From Telopea speciosissima (lineage: Eukaryota; Streptophyta; Magnoliopsida; Proteales; Proteaceae), in the NCBI RefSeq assembly GCF_018873765.1, contig NC_057920.1:11359307-11423306 (forward strand): DNA of 64,000 bases. The letters run 5' to 3'. The translations under genes were made by a program, and so were the position numbers. Positions 11,766-22,993 of the stretch are shown here, piece by piece (the stretch's first letter is position 1; every line of letters begins with the position of its first letter). The notes beneath the pieces are model-generated. The model did not search any database. It saw only the letters and a program-made list of their open reading frames with translations, and was not told the origin of the DNA.

Positions 11766-14104
11766 ACTGCTTGTGTTTATTTGACCTCCAACTGTGGCCA
11801 ACTTTAATACAGCTTTCGCAACCCTGACGAAGACACCAAGAATGAAATACCATGTCCGAGTGTAGTTTTTGTGAAACATGTTTGAATCGGTAATTGACTC
11901 CTTAAGAGTAAAATTCACTCTTAAGTTTATTACATGAAGCATCCATATCATCATTCAAGAAAAGAAGCTATCTCTACGAGGATGAACTTCAGTCTTTGCT
12001 TCTCTGCAAGCACGATCCAATTAAAGTGGTTCTGATTTTTGTTTTAGGGTTGGGGTGGGCTGAATTGCCTTACAATAGGAAAGGATCAGGAATGAAGTTG
12101 TCGAGTAAAGGCACAGAGATCATATTTGCTGGTTTGAACCCAAACAGGATTGGATTTGATGTTGTAGTTATTTGCAGTGAAATGACGACAATGGTAGGCG
12201 CGTGTGTTTTGTAGGTGCTAATGGTAGATGTCTACTGGAAAAATGTGGATATTGTTCTGCAATCTTAGCAGTGGAACCTGGAGGAAAGAGTCTAGACATC
12301 ATGGCAAGGGACCATGTTGTTGAAACTGTAGGTTAGATAAAGAAACAGATATGAGACAGATATGAAACTCGTGAATTGGAACTTGAGTACTGTTCCAGCT
12401 AGGGCAATGTTGGGGTACTGGGTTGGGTTTGATCTTGCCATGTTTCTGTTTAGTACTTTAGTCTGTACAATTCGGCTTGGGCTATGGCAATGTTGGGGTG
12501 GGAGATTGATCACTAGAAGAGAAACCATTAATGCTGCCCCTGAGCTTGATCCTGCTTAGTCCAAGATCCTTTTCAAACATGAATTTTCCGATCTATTTTC
12601 CTTATTTCTGCAACAACATTCCATCTCTTCAAAGCAAGCAGCATGGAGATTTGATAGCAAGATCATGTGTTGCATTCTCCTGGTTTTAATCTTAAAATTA
12701 CCTCTGCAGCATGGATTCCAATTTTCAAGATCTTTGCCAATAACACAGGAGCTCAGGAAAATTCTCCATAACCATGGATAATGGTCACCATTATCTCTAC
12801 AGCATGGATTCCAATTTTCAAGATCAGCATCTCTGCTTCCTGTAATAACCCTACTCGACTTAAGAGGCTTAACCATGAACGGGTAGTGCTTTAGGACCTG
12901 GTTCCAAACTATTTTCCTTCAAGCAGCCGCAGAAGAACTTCCCTCTTGTTGCTAGGCCCGGTGGCTGATACTAGAGAACAGAGAAACAAGGATTATTTTA
13001 TTTTGTCCGGTCATAGACCTTGTTTATGATCTCATCAAAGAGCTTGGAGGTCCCTCAGCTTTAATCAATATCCCCTGGTGGTAGGACCTGGCTTTCCTCT
13101 AGCCATGGCGGGAGCTGGAGGATCCAGCCCAGCCAAAACAGGGGGGGTGTTGGGGGCTGTGAAATGACTGAAACTAGCATACTAATTCTACCGAACAATT
13201 TTATTTTTCGAAGTGTAAGCAGACAGTACCTTCGAAATTCAGCTTCATTGCAATGGAAAGATGTGCCAAAATAAATTAAGGAAAATGTTTTTTCATGCAA
13301 CTAATGTATTATATGTCCTCTTACATTAATTCACTTGTTAAATTATTTTCTCTTTTCTCCCTTGATTCTATTGGTGTTATAATTTTTTTTTGGGGCATTG
13401 AGAACCTGAGTATATTATTACGCCTTTTGGGCAAAAAAATACTTACAATCTTTAAGAAGATACTTGGGGAAAGAAAACTTCCAAATAAGGGTAAGAGATA
13501 GCCCACATAACAAGAGAGTGGGGGCGCAGGCAAACACATTTAGAGAAAGGCTCACAAAAGTAAAAGTGCAGACTCAAAAGTAACTTAGTGACTTACAAGG
13601 GACTATGCATCTATTGAAGTCTTTACAACTCGTCAAATTTTTAACTGATGAGGTTTATAATTTGGTATTTACATTAATTCTACGATCAAATTGCTTATTT
13701 TCCAGAAATAAATTTGTTGAAGTTTTTACAATTCTATCAGCCATGAATAGTTGAGGCTTACAACTTGATGATAATAAATGTCTTTTGAAAAAACATATTG
13801 CTGGAGTTATTTTCCAAGCAAGATCTAAAAGTCTATACTAAACCTACCCCTAAGATAAACAAAAAAAGATAAAAGATAAATTTGTTATGTTGATTTTTGG
13901 GTGTCCATTCTTCATCGCCAACATTCCTTTAATAGTTGTTATTGGTAACCTGTCGTAATTACTGGGTGATTAAATAACTTCCCATGATCTTCCTCATCGG
14001 TTGTAACCACCCTTGGGTGCAAACTGATGGATTAATTATTTTGGTTTGATTTTGTTGATCGAAGCTGGACATGAGTTGTGTTTTAGTCAAATGATCGAAA
14101 TATG
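11766..14104. other. No supported gene; short local duplication
   Basis: The block TGGATTCCAATTTTCAAGAT occurs at about 12713 and again near 12804, with matching sequence just before each, so a 90-bp local duplication is likely. A similar GGCAATGTTGGGGT pair sits near 12402 and 12485. Open frames here are short and unlike any family I know. Confidence 0.5.
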
Positions 14105-14287
14105 GTATAAATAATTCTTAGAGATTTAAACAATGTTGCAGATTCCACTAACTCAGAAAGACCCTTATCTATGAGATATACTACAGTTTAGCCAAATTCC
14201 ACTCTTTGGTTGAGGGACTTGTGTAAGTAACCCTTCAACCATGTGTTATGCACCTTATTTTCAATAGATTTCTTCTTTAACAAGAAA
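14105..14287 (+). mobile_element. L1-type LINE 3' relic (RNase H end)
   Basis: Reads ILRDLNNVADS, the C-terminal RNase H signature of plant L1 elements (usually IPRxxNxVADSLA), then a decayed WPNSTLWLRDLC-like end. Very short and frame-broken. Confidence 0.6.
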
Positions 14288-14864
14288 AATCTGAGTGGAT
14301 AGTGACCCGCCTCAAACTACTATCCAACACTTTTCTACATGATTGTTACCATTCCATACCGTCCTCTCACATGGTTGTTTTTTTTGTCCTAGCCTCTTTT
14401 GACCATTTAGACATCATGTGGATGATATTGTTCTTTTTTTTTTCTGTTTTTTTATGGATAAACAATGATATTATTTCATGCATCGCCATTGGTATGGCGT
14501 GAGAGATTCTCAATGAGGTGTGCAGTATGCAGGTATCTTCTCCTCCATGGTCAATTTTGATGTGTGTATTATTTGACATTTTAATTTCTGAATAATGATT
14601 TGAACTAATGACCATGATTCTTTTGCCTAATCCCTAGATCTCCTTTCCGTTTACCAAAATAGCCATCAAGATCTCCTGCTGATATTTATCACAGCCATGC
14701 AGTTATCTTCCTATCAAAATTCAAACCTCATGTCTGAGTCGTCCACTTCCTACTATGTGATCCAATGAACCTCCTAACTATTCTACTTCATTGGGTGGTG
14801 CATTGAATCTTGGCCCCAACCGATCCAAAAAATTGTAATCCTGAAAATTGTTCGTGTTCGCTTC

Positions 14865-15156
14865 GTTCCCGGATCCTCTCTGTGCACATCCGATGGCCGG
14901 TTGCATCCGGTACTGCCCAGCTGTTGGATGCATGCTGGACGTACTAGTACGCCAGAGTAAGGGTGTTAAATGGTTCGATTTCGATTAAACAGTCTAGTTT
15001 GGTTTAAACCGTTTAAGTAAACGGTCTTGATTTTGAAACCATAAATGAATCATTTATTAAATGATTTCACGGTTCCGGTTTAAATGGTTCAATTTGGTTT
15101 CGGTAAACAGTTTTGATTTGATTTTGACACCCTTACGCTAGAGAGGATCTGGTTCC
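14865..15156. mobile_element. Fold-back element, split by a nested hAT MITE
   Basis: Left arm GTTCCCGGATCCTCTCTG, right arm ending GAGAGGATCTGGTTCC. Flanked by GTTCGCTTC (14856-14864) and GTTCACTTC (15157-15165), 8 of 9 identical. Its right arm is interrupted by the 178-bp MITE at 14958. Confidence 0.8.
14958..15135. mobile_element. hAT-type MITE nested in a fold-back element
   Basis: TIRs TAAGGGTGTTAAA and the complement of TTTGACACCCTTA. Flanked by CGCCAGAG (14950-14957) and CGCTAGAG (15136-15143), an 8-bp duplication with one change. Interior is made of GGTTTAAA/CGGTTT motifs. Confidence 0.82.
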
Positions 15157-15714
15157 GTTCACTTCATTCAATTTTTCTTGAAAGATTCCCAATGTCAGGG
15201 CCTTGGATCATTCTTCATCCCATGATCCAACCTTTGCTAGGTGGTGTTGGACTAGAGTATGAACAGATACACCTTGGCAAATAATAAATGGGTAATAAAA
15301 CTTTGTCCGAGTGTGGCCTATGCTAGCATTCCCACGAGTCTATCTCTTTTTTCCCCATGTGAAAAGACATCTCAGCTTCTTGTTTTGAGGGGAGAAGGGG
15401 GCTGAATAATATAACCATTTATTCTGAGTCCTAAAATTTAAGTTGAGAATTCTCTCTCACTCTCATTCTTGTTCTCTAAATCTTTGTGTTCTTTGTGGGA
15501 TTCTAGCAATTCTCATAGTCTTTGTGGTGTGGATTTTTCCGTGGATAAGCCTTTCAAGACATCAAGAAGATTACTAAATCATGGTGCTTGTAACCAAAAG
15601 CTTGTTCTAGATCTTTTTCGCTGCATTCCCACCTCCGTTCCGGTAACACCCGAAGTGTATCCATGAAATTCTAATGTGTTTACAGGGGATAAATCTGTCT
15701 GGTTTCTAATCAGT

Positions 15715-15973
15715 TCCAATTCTAAGGGCTCAAGACCAAAATTGAATCGTTTATCTAAACGGTTTCAAACCCGTTTATTAATGGGTGGGAAGGTTCCGAT
15801 TCCATGCACTTTTTTATGATGTCCAAATCCAAAAAACTATATTTACATGTAAACGGATAAAATGTTCGATCCGTATCCGTTTAGCACTATCCGAATCCAT
15901 CCGAAAGCTAAACGAATGCGGATGCGGATATAGCACTATCCGAGCCGAATCCGATCCGTTTACATCCCTAGTT
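15715..15973. mobile_element. Partial hAT-type MITEs
   Basis: 15720-15790 carries AAACGG motifs of the CGGTTT family. 15838-15973 is the right half of the GGATTCGGAT family, ending CCGTTTACATCCCTA. Left ends are missing. Confidence 0.5.
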
Positions 15974-16289
15974 ATATGCAAGTTTTAATTGAGTCCTTGT
16001 GGTTACGGATGTAATTATGATTCTGTAACCATTGGAAGATCCGTCCTAAAACCGACCCGTCCCGTTTACTAGTCAATTTCAAAATCCATATTCAGAACCG
16101 GACTAAAAACTTAATGGGTGGTGGTCCCTCTAATCCAAAATTGACACACTTAACAAATACGTGGCAATTTGTTAAGTTGACAGCGCCCCATGATTTAGAA
16201 AAATTACACATGAGATAATGACTTGAATTCATATACTTTTTGAAGGTCGTCATTGCTGAGCCATTGATTGAATCCATTTAATCGAAAAA

Positions 16290-16705
16290 TTTCACCCATG
16301 AAATCGATTTGTTTCTCACCTATCAGTCTAAGGAATAATGTTCTAGGTTTAAATTGTTAATCGGAGAGGATTATCGCCCATGAAATCGAGTTGTTACTCA
16401 CCTATCAGCCAAGGAAGAATGTTCTAGGTTAACCCCAAGGGATAGCGCAGTTGACAAGGGATGAGGCCTAAGGAAGCTAAAGGTCCTGAGTTCAACTTCA
16501 CCTCCCCCCTTGGGGCCACCCGTCTGAGAGGAAACTCCCTGGTGAACATGGGGGCCCTAGTATTTCCCGATTCATGTGTGTTATGAGGTCGTGCACAAGC
16601 CTTGGGAGAATTAGTCGGCCAAAGGCCGAATACCTCCAGTTTCAGAAAAAAATAAAAAATAAAAGAATGTTCTAGGTTTAAATTGTTAATTGGAGAGAGA
16701 GAGAG
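16290..16705. repeat. Tandem duplication of about 85 bp, second copy holding a SINE
   Basis: CCCATGAAATCGATTTG... at 16297 and CCCATGAAATCGAGTTG at 16378 start two copies that both run through CACCTATCAG, ATGTTCTAGGTT and TAAATTGTTAAT. The second is split by the SINE at 16431-16662; the first therefore preserves the empty site. Confidence 0.85.
16431..16662 (+). mobile_element. tRNA-derived SINE with 16-bp target duplication
   Basis: A-box-like GATAGCGCAGTTGACAAGGG near 16440 and B-box-like GGTCCTGAGTTCAAC near 16482 indicate a pol III promoter. The element ends in an A-rich tail. It is flanked by identical AAGAATGTTCTAGGTT at 16415-16430 and 16663-16678. The perfect duplication argues for a fairly young insertion. 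Confidence 0.9.
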
Positions 16706-16870
16706 AGGACGTTTTCTTTTTGGGTGTCTGTTCAGGGAAAGGGTGTCAATCGGTTGGTACACCAGTTTCGATTTGGTTCGGATTTGGGTTTGATTTCAGT
16801 TTTTTATTGGTTTTTCTTATCGATTTGGTTTTCATTTTCCATGTAAATATATTCAGAAGTATATAAAAGT

Positions 16871-17139
16871 TAGGGATGTAAACGGATTGGATTCGGCTCG
16901 GATAGTGCTATATCTGCATCCGCATCCGATTAGCTTTCAAACGGAGTTGGATAGTGCTAAACGTATACAACACGGATACGGATCGGATATTTTATCCGTT
17001 TACATGTAAATATAGCTTTTCGGATAGCTATAGCCTATCCGTATCCGTATCCGTTTAGCTTTCGGACGGATTCGGATAGTGCTAAATAGATACGGACATG
17101 GATACGGAAACAGATTTCGGCTATTCATTTACATCCCAA
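16871..17139. mobile_element. hAT-type MITE, GGATTCGGAT family
   Basis: Begins TAGGGATGTAAACGG and ends ATTTACATCCCAA. Flanked by identical ATAAAAGT at 16863-16870 and 17140-17147. The interior is almost entirely repeats of CGGATA, GGATTCGG and ATCCGT. Confidence 0.88.
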
Positions 17140-17198
17140 ATAAAAGTGAGTTTTTTTTAATGAATTTTCGGTTGGTATCAGTTTTGTATTGGTTTATA

Positions 17199-17666
17199 TA
17201 GGGTTGCAACAAGGTCAGGGTGGGCCGGGCCATTTAAAACCCCAGTCCAACCTTGAGTCCCCTTAGCTAGGCCTAGGCCTGGTCCAATCCTGACTCAAGG
17301 CCAGAAAAATCCAACCTTGATCCACACTCAAGGTCGAGCCGGGCTGACCCTGATTGGTCTCAACCATTTGGGGGGGGGGGGGGGGGAAGGTAGATGCTTT
17401 GGGCTGGCCAGGCTAAGAAGAAGAAGAAAGAAAGAAGAGAAAAAAGAATAGGGAGAATAGGGAGAAGATGAAAAGGAACAAGAAGAAGAAGACAAGGTTG
17501 GGTTGGGTCGGGTCGGGCTTAGTCCTAGGTCCCAACCCTGGCCCAGCCTTGACTCAAGACTAGAAATTTCCAACCCTGACCTGCCCTTAGGGCCAAGGTA
17601 TCTCAACCCAAGCCCTGTTCAAGGGTCAAGGTGGGCTCGGGCCATTAGGGCCAAACTTGCACCCTA
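17199..17666. mobile_element. hAT-type MITE, CCCGGCCCGACC family
   Basis: Begins TAGGGTTGCAAC and ends CTTGCACCCTA. Flanked by GGTTTATA (17191-17198, 17667-17674); the match extends to 10 bases as GGTTTATATA. GC-rich interior of GGGCCGGGC, GACTCAAGG and CCCAACCCTG motifs, with a G-run at about 17370 and an AAGAAG tract at 17415-17490. Confidence 0.88.
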
Positions 17667-18261
17667 GGTTTATATATGTTCAGGTTTGATTTCGGTCCGA
17701 CTTTTGAAATTTAGTTCAGGGTTTTATATGTTTTTAGCGTGGTCTAGTTTGATTTCGATATCACAAGACCATTATCCAAAACATGATCCAATAAGCTCCT
17801 ACCGGTTTCAATCGATTTGGTTTAGGCTAAATTTTGACACCCTAATTTAGTTCAGGGCATGGAAAAATATTGGTCACCCTCAAAATCGGGATGATATTGA
17901 TATGGTATCTACCATATTAGACAAGTTTGCCCCTTGTTTTCCTTAAAAAATAGGTTTATTGACTGTTTTAGCCATAGTCCGTACCATTTCACGAATACAA
18001 TATCAGCACAATATTGAGATCGGCGACTAACGATACTGATACAGATCGCCCGTATCAGGTGATGCGATACGATACCTCAAATATGGTTCAGGGAGAGTCC
18101 CGGAGGGCGGCCGGACAGAATAGAAGAGAATCTGTATTTTCCTTCAGTTAAAAAACTGTAGCAAAAACAATTGTGGCGTTTATCGTGTTGATTGTGACTC
18201 GTGAGGGGCATGACCTATGTTGTGAGGTATATAGTGTTAACGATAGTCGATAAGTGTAACA

Positions 18262-18370
18262 AAAACGACAACTATAGAGTTCATAGTCTTGCGAAACAAA
18301 TATCAAAACCTGTCTAGGTTCAATGTACAACAAATCACCACTTCCGATCTTCTCCCAGAGGTCTATAAAT
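18262..18370 (+). promoter_or_regulatory. 2-ODD A promoter: two shared blocks and TATA box
   Basis: AAAACGACAACTATAG (18262-18277) and AACCTGTCTAGGT (18307-18319) recur upstream of 2-ODD B and D at nearly the same distance from the ATG. CTATAAAT at 18363-18370 is a plausible TATA box, with a short leader to the ATG at 18451. The rest of the upstream region is not conserved, which suggests that the blocks are bound. Confidence 0.6.
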
Positions 18371-18450
18371 GAGTTCGTGCCTGCCTAAGAATGGAGGAAA
18401 GATAAACCCATTTCAGAGCTTCCAGCGAAGAACATATTAAGTTAAGAGAG

Positions 18451-19736
18451 ATGGGTGAAGTTGATCCAGCTTTTGTCCAAGCTATCGAGCACCGGCCTAA
18501 GGTCATCACCGGGTTGGAAGCCGGAGGGATTCCACTGATCGATCTCTCCCTCATAAGCTCTCAATCTTTGGAGGATTACTTCAAAGACCATTCACAGGCC
18601 ATATCTGGTGTGGTGGAGCAGATAGGGGGTGCATGTAAGGATTGGGGGTTCTTCCAAGTGATCAACCATGGTGTGTCTTCCGATGTGCGAAAGAGGGTAG
18701 AGAAAGTGGCAAAGGTGTTCTTCGATTTGCCTCTGGAAGAGAAGCGTAAGGTTAGGAGAGACGAGGTGAATCCATTGGGTTATTACGATACAGAACACAC
18801 CAAGAATGTGAGGGATTGGAAGGAGGTCTTCGACTTCACTGTTCTTGATCCTACTGTGATTCCCCTTTCACCTGAGCCCGACGATCAGCGAGTGCGAGAG
18901 ATGAACAACCAGTGGCCTAATTATCCTCCTGATTTAAGGTAATTTTAATTTTAATTTTAATTTTAATTGATTATATAGTTTTGTTCTTGCTCGCGAGATT
19001 GAGCCAACACTAATAAATTGAAAATTGAAATGGGTGTATAATGCAGGGACGTCTTTGAGGAATATTGTCGAGCAGTTGAGAAGCTAGCGTTTAAACTATT
19101 GGAACTTATCTCATTGAGCTTAGGGTTGCCTCCAAAACGGTTTAATGACTTCTTCAAAGACCATACCAGTTTTATCCGTCTCAATCACTACCCACCTTGC
19201 CCTTCACCTCATCTCGCTCTCGGCGTTGGCCGGCACAAGGATGGGGGTGCTCTGACCGTCCTTACACAAGACGATGTAGGGGGTCTGGAAGTGAAGCGCA
19301 AGACGGATGGCGAGTGGATCAGGGTGAAGCCCATACCTGATTCTTACATCATCAATGTCGGAGACATTATTCAGGTAACATAGATGACAAATCATCATCT
19401 TTCCCTCTTTTAATTGGGCCCTTCTCTGGAAACGTGTAATGGGAACTGGAATTTTACACCCTTCAATAACAGGTCTGGAGCAACGACAGATATGAGAGCG
19501 TGGAGCATAGGGTAGTGGTGAATTCGGAGAGGGAGAGGTTCTCCATCCCATTCTTCTTCAACCCTTCACATTATGTGATGGTAAAGCCTTTGGAGGAATT
19601 GGTGGATAAGGAGAAACAACCAGCCAAGTATAAGGAATATAACTGGGGAAAGTTCTTCACTACAAGGAAGCTTAGCAATTTCAAGAAGCTTGGTGTGGAA
19701 AACCTCCAGATTTCTCACTTCAAGATATCTGAATGA
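18451..19736 (+). CDS. 2-oxoglutarate/Fe(II)-dependent dioxygenase (2-ODD A), intact
   Basis: Soluble oxygenase using Fe(II), 2-oxoglutarate and O2. Exons 18451-18938, 19047-19374, 19473-19736; GT-AG introns of 108 and 98 bp; 359 residues, normal for the family. The N-terminal DIOX_N region includes KDWGFFQVINHG. The jelly-roll core has the iron triad His226 and Asp228 (GRHKDGG) and His284 (SVEHRVVVN), plus the 2-oxoglutarate-binding Arg294-Phe-Ser296. The start MGEVDPAF and HTKNVRDWKEVFDF place it in the At3g19000/At3g19010-like group by memory of sequence. Substrate is unknown: the family covers flavonoid, hormone and alkaloid steps. Copies B and D have the same intron positions. Confidence 0.93.
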
Positions 19737-20118
19737 TTAGGAGATCCATCAAACCATCTGATGTGAATTAAAATAAGACCAAGTTGGGATAATCATGTAA
19801 TCCAATACAGTATACAAATACTTTGTTGTGTGTATGATATTATAATATTATTTCTGTTCCTACAATGTACCTTCTCCCATCTGTTGTATCGGCATATACG
19901 ATGTACGTTCACCTATGAACTGGTGCGTGGAGATGATCTGTTCTCGAAATTAAATATTGATATGGCATTGATACAAATGCATTGCACTGCCCACTGTATC
20001 GGGCATTGTATAATATTTTAGAGGATAAAAATCCATCACTCTGCTTGTGTGGTGCACTACACTGGACTTGAGAGGATAGAACTTTGATGGAGTCCAGGCC
20101 ACAGAATTCATCTGTGAA

Positions 20119-20560
20119 TTAGGGCTGTAAATGGATAATCGAAAATTTGAATTCGATCTGCATTTGTATCCGTTTAGGGGCATCCGTATTCGATTAGAGA
20201 TATTCGGAAAAAAATCCGAATACTCTGATAAAAATCCAAATCTGAATACTTAATTATAAAAAATTAAGTAAATAATAATCTTGAGGGTTTTTGAAGATTC
20301 AACAGGTTCTAGAATATGAGGAGAAGAGAATCATGATCTAAAACTATGGATTGAGAGTGAATTGTATCCACTAGGGGGAGGAAGGTTCGGGTTAGCAGAG
20401 GTGTAAACGGATGGTTGCAAATCCGAATTCGATCCAAATCTGAATCCATCTGAATCCATTTAGAGATATCCGTATTCGACCAAGAAATATTTGAATCCAA
20501 ATACATCCGATCCGTATCCAAACAGAATCCGATCCATTTAGAGGCCTACCCGTAATGTTA
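20119..20560. mobile_element. hAT-type MITE, GGATTCGGAT family, two-unit layout
   Basis: Begins TAGGGCTGTAAATGGAT. A first unit of GGAT/ATCCGT motifs is followed by an AT-rich spacer (about 20240-20390, with AAAAATTAAG and GATTCAACAG), then a second unit starting GTGTAAACGGATGG. The same spacer occurs at about 62240-62300. The right end is worn. Confidence 0.6.
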
Positions 20561-20571
20561 AAAGGAATATA

Positions 20572-20785
20572 ACTGACCCAGATGTGCCACAAAATGTTAA
20601 ATATAATGGGTGGTCTGTCCTGTAGAATTGAAAAGTAGAATTGAAAAGTAGGAAAACGAAAGCCTACCAAAAACAACAAAGGAAAGATGACCCAGATGTG
20701 CCACAAAATGCAAAATATAATGGGTGCCCTTGTCTCGTGATTTGAAAGGTAGGAAAGCAAAAGCCTATCAAAAAATACAAAGGAA
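20572..20785. repeat. Tandem duplication, unit about 105-120 bp
   Basis: GACCCAGATGTGCCACAAAAT starts both units (about 20574 and 20688). Each continues through ATAATGGGTG and ends in AAAGCCTA and CAAAGGA. Confidence 0.8.
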
Positions 20786-20873
20786 TCCTCAAAATATTCT
20801 ACTTCTAAAAACCTTGGCCATAGTATCTGACCTTTAAAGAGTTTATTGAACTTGGGAATCGTGGGTTTTCCAC

Positions 20874-21006
20874 GAATGTCACCTCCAATTCCTCATATAA
20901 GAGTGGAAATAACCACCCTATACCCTGCCCAAGGTACAATAGGATGGTCATTTCCTCTTATGTGAAGAATTGGAACGGACAACTAATTGGAGGTGATAAA
21001 AATTCA
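20874..21006. mobile_element. Fold-back element with 9-bp duplication
   Basis: Arms GTCACCTCCAATT and the complement of AATTGGAGGTGAT, with an inner match around CTCATATAAGAG. Flanked by GTTTTCCAC (20865-20873) and ATTTTCCAC (21007-21015). Confidence 0.75.
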
Positions 21007-21340
21007 ATTTTCCACCCATATTTTTAAGAATTGGGGCCAAATCAACCAATCAGATTAAAATCGATTCTTGATCCAAAATTTCTAGGGTTAAGGTACATTT
21101 TGGCCGATTCTAGTCTATACCTGGTCGGGATCGATTTTGATTCGATCCGGATGCTGCTTTTTTAAACCCTAAACAAGAGCCCGGGACAGAAGGGTTCTAG
21201 ATGGTTGAAGAGACTCTGGAGGAGTTGAATCGATTTGTGTCTATTCCGATTGGAATCAGAAACGAATCAGAAACCAATTCGATTCCAATTCTGAAACGTA
21301 CTTGAAAGGTGGAGCGTGAACTTTGTTGAGGTATCTTCTG

Positions 21341-21390
21341 AAAACGACAACCATGTCCACGCAGAAAAGCACCATAGCGCAACCTGTCCA
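21341..21390 (+). promoter_or_regulatory. 2-ODD B promoter: shared two-block module
   Basis: AAAACGACAACCATG (21341-21355) and AACCTGTCCA (21381-21390), 170 and 130 bp before the ATG of copy B. Counterparts in copies A and D are the only strongly matching upstream stretches. Confidence 0.55.
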
Positions 21391-22079
21391 GAAGTCTCCA
21401 AACGAGGGAGAGAAATAGAGAATCTTGTCCAGATTCAATGCAATGTCCTAATAAAAAGCCAGAACCACCTCTAGATCTGTAAAAGAAAAAGTGGAGAACT
21501 GAGTAGAGAAATGGGTGAGATTGATCCAGATTTCATCCAAGCCACCGAGCAGAGGCCAAAGCTCACCGTGGTCGAGGCTGGAGGGATTCCACTAATCGAT
21601 CTCTCCATCTTAAACTCTCACTCTCTGCAAGGACCCACCGATGACCTGTTGGCTATTTCCGGTCTGGTGGATGAAATAGGGAATGCATGTAAGGATTGGG
21701 GGTTCTTCCAGGTGATCAATCATGGCGTGCCGTTGGATGTGCGGCAGAGGTTGAGACGGCGGTGAAAGTGTTCTTCGATCTGTCTCTGGAAGAGAAGAGC
21801 AGGGTGAGGAGAGATGAGGTAAATCCACCTGGGTTACTACGACTCTGAACATACCAAGAATGTGAGGGATTGGAAGGAGGTTTTCGATTTCACCGTCGAT
21901 GATCCTATGGTGATTCCGCTTTCTGATGAACCTGATGATCAGCGCCTGAGGAAGATGAACAATCAGTGGCCTGATTATCCTCCTGATTTAAGGTATTTCT
22001 TTCCCTTAGTCAAGAATTTGCTATCCAGGAAGAAAGATTGGAACAGAGTTTTCCAATTTAAAGCCATAATCATGGCTTC

Positions 22080-22345
22080 AAGACATGGTGAATCGTCCAA
22101 TCCGGATCGGAATCGGCGATCATCGATCTAGATTCTGTCTGCCTCGATATGGTTCTGCTGATTCGTCGGTATTGGCCAATTCTTAAATATTTTCTTTATA
22201 AAAATGGTTGAATTGGAGCAATTCCAATGCCGATTCCCGATTCCACTGCCGATCCATTTGCAGCACAAAATGACCTAAATCAGTTGGATCGGACGATTCA
22301 GTCAGATTCTGATCAGGAATCGAATCAGAATATTCTGTTTTTTAA
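22080..22345. repeat. GATTC-motif low-complexity repeat
   Basis: Dense GATTCCGATTC and GATCGG motifs ending in TTTAAAACCTTGGCCATAAT. The same closing phrase occurs at about 20803-20825, suggesting a dispersed family. Ends not defined. Confidence 0.45.
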
Positions 22346-22359
22346 AACCTTGGCCATAA

Positions 22360-22808
22360 TATCTGTCCTTACCTTGGTGTGATTATTCGGGATTCTCAGG
22401 GGAATCCTCTGTTGACTAAATCTAAGATTCAAAAGTTTGGAAGTATCCTGATCGGTAAGGCTATGGCCATCCGAAATGACCTCTTGGAATCCTCATACCG
22501 ATCGAGTCCGATTGCAAAGATCTCATCTCTTTCCTTTAGGTTCCAAAGGCAAAGAGAGTAGTGCCTCCATCTAAGTCAACTAATCATCTAGGATATCATA
22601 CATCTAGCCTCTTATTTTATCGAATGTTGTTTCACTCATGTTTCTAGGGAATTTATTGTTGTAGTGGATTATTTAACTAAGAAGGTTATGTTTATTACGT
22701 GTATGACAGTTTGGCCAAATTCCACTCCGTGATTGAATGAGCTTTGTAGATCTATATCCATGGGTTCTCCATCTACCTTTGAATAGATATATATTTAGTT
22801 AAAAAAAG
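22360..22808 (+). mobile_element. L1-type LINE 3' fragment
   Basis: Reads LGVIIRDSQGNPLLTKSKIQ, an RNase H block of plant L1, with AMAIRNDLLES following. After an internal loss it reads FIVVVDYLTKK and MTVWPNSTP, the usual C-terminus. Lies in intron 1 of 2-ODD B. Confidence 0.75.
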
Positions 22809-22993
22809 AGCTTAATTAGATTGAAATTGAGGAAGGGTGTCTTTTGACATTAGGCAGGAGATAGTGATGAAACTCACCTATCGAAGCTTCCAATCAAAGG
22901 GTCACATATGGATGAAGAGATTCTCTCTCTATCTTCTTGTTAAAAAACATTCTTCAAAAAATTATTGATGACAAATGAATTGTCAATCCGGAA

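Larger units (their letters stand above)
16739..17844. mobile_element. hAT-type MITE carrying two later insertions
   Basis: Outer ends AAGGGTGTCAATCGG and the complement of ATTTTGACACCCT. Interior has GATTTGGTTTGG motifs. It contains the elements 16871-17139 and 17199-17666, both with their own clean duplications. GTTCAGGG occurs just outside the left end and 5 bp beyond the right end, so its own duplication is uncertain. Confidence 0.7.

Noticed and set aside
11754-11954. 66-codon minus-strand frame next to the RTE tail
   Set aside because: It overlaps the LINE remnant edge and matches nothing I know; too short to support.
16431-16520. A tRNA gene
   Set aside because: The A- and B-box-like stretches are present, but no cloverleaf can be drawn and the unit ends in an A-rich tail with a 16-bp target duplication, so it is a SINE.
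17328-17606. Ser/Pro-rich minus-strand frame
   Set aside because: It is inside the GC-rich hAT-type MITE and its AAGAAG tract.
18148-18333. Minus-strand frame over the 2-ODD A promoter
   Set aside because: It covers the conserved promoter blocks, which recur upstream of B and D without a conserved frame.
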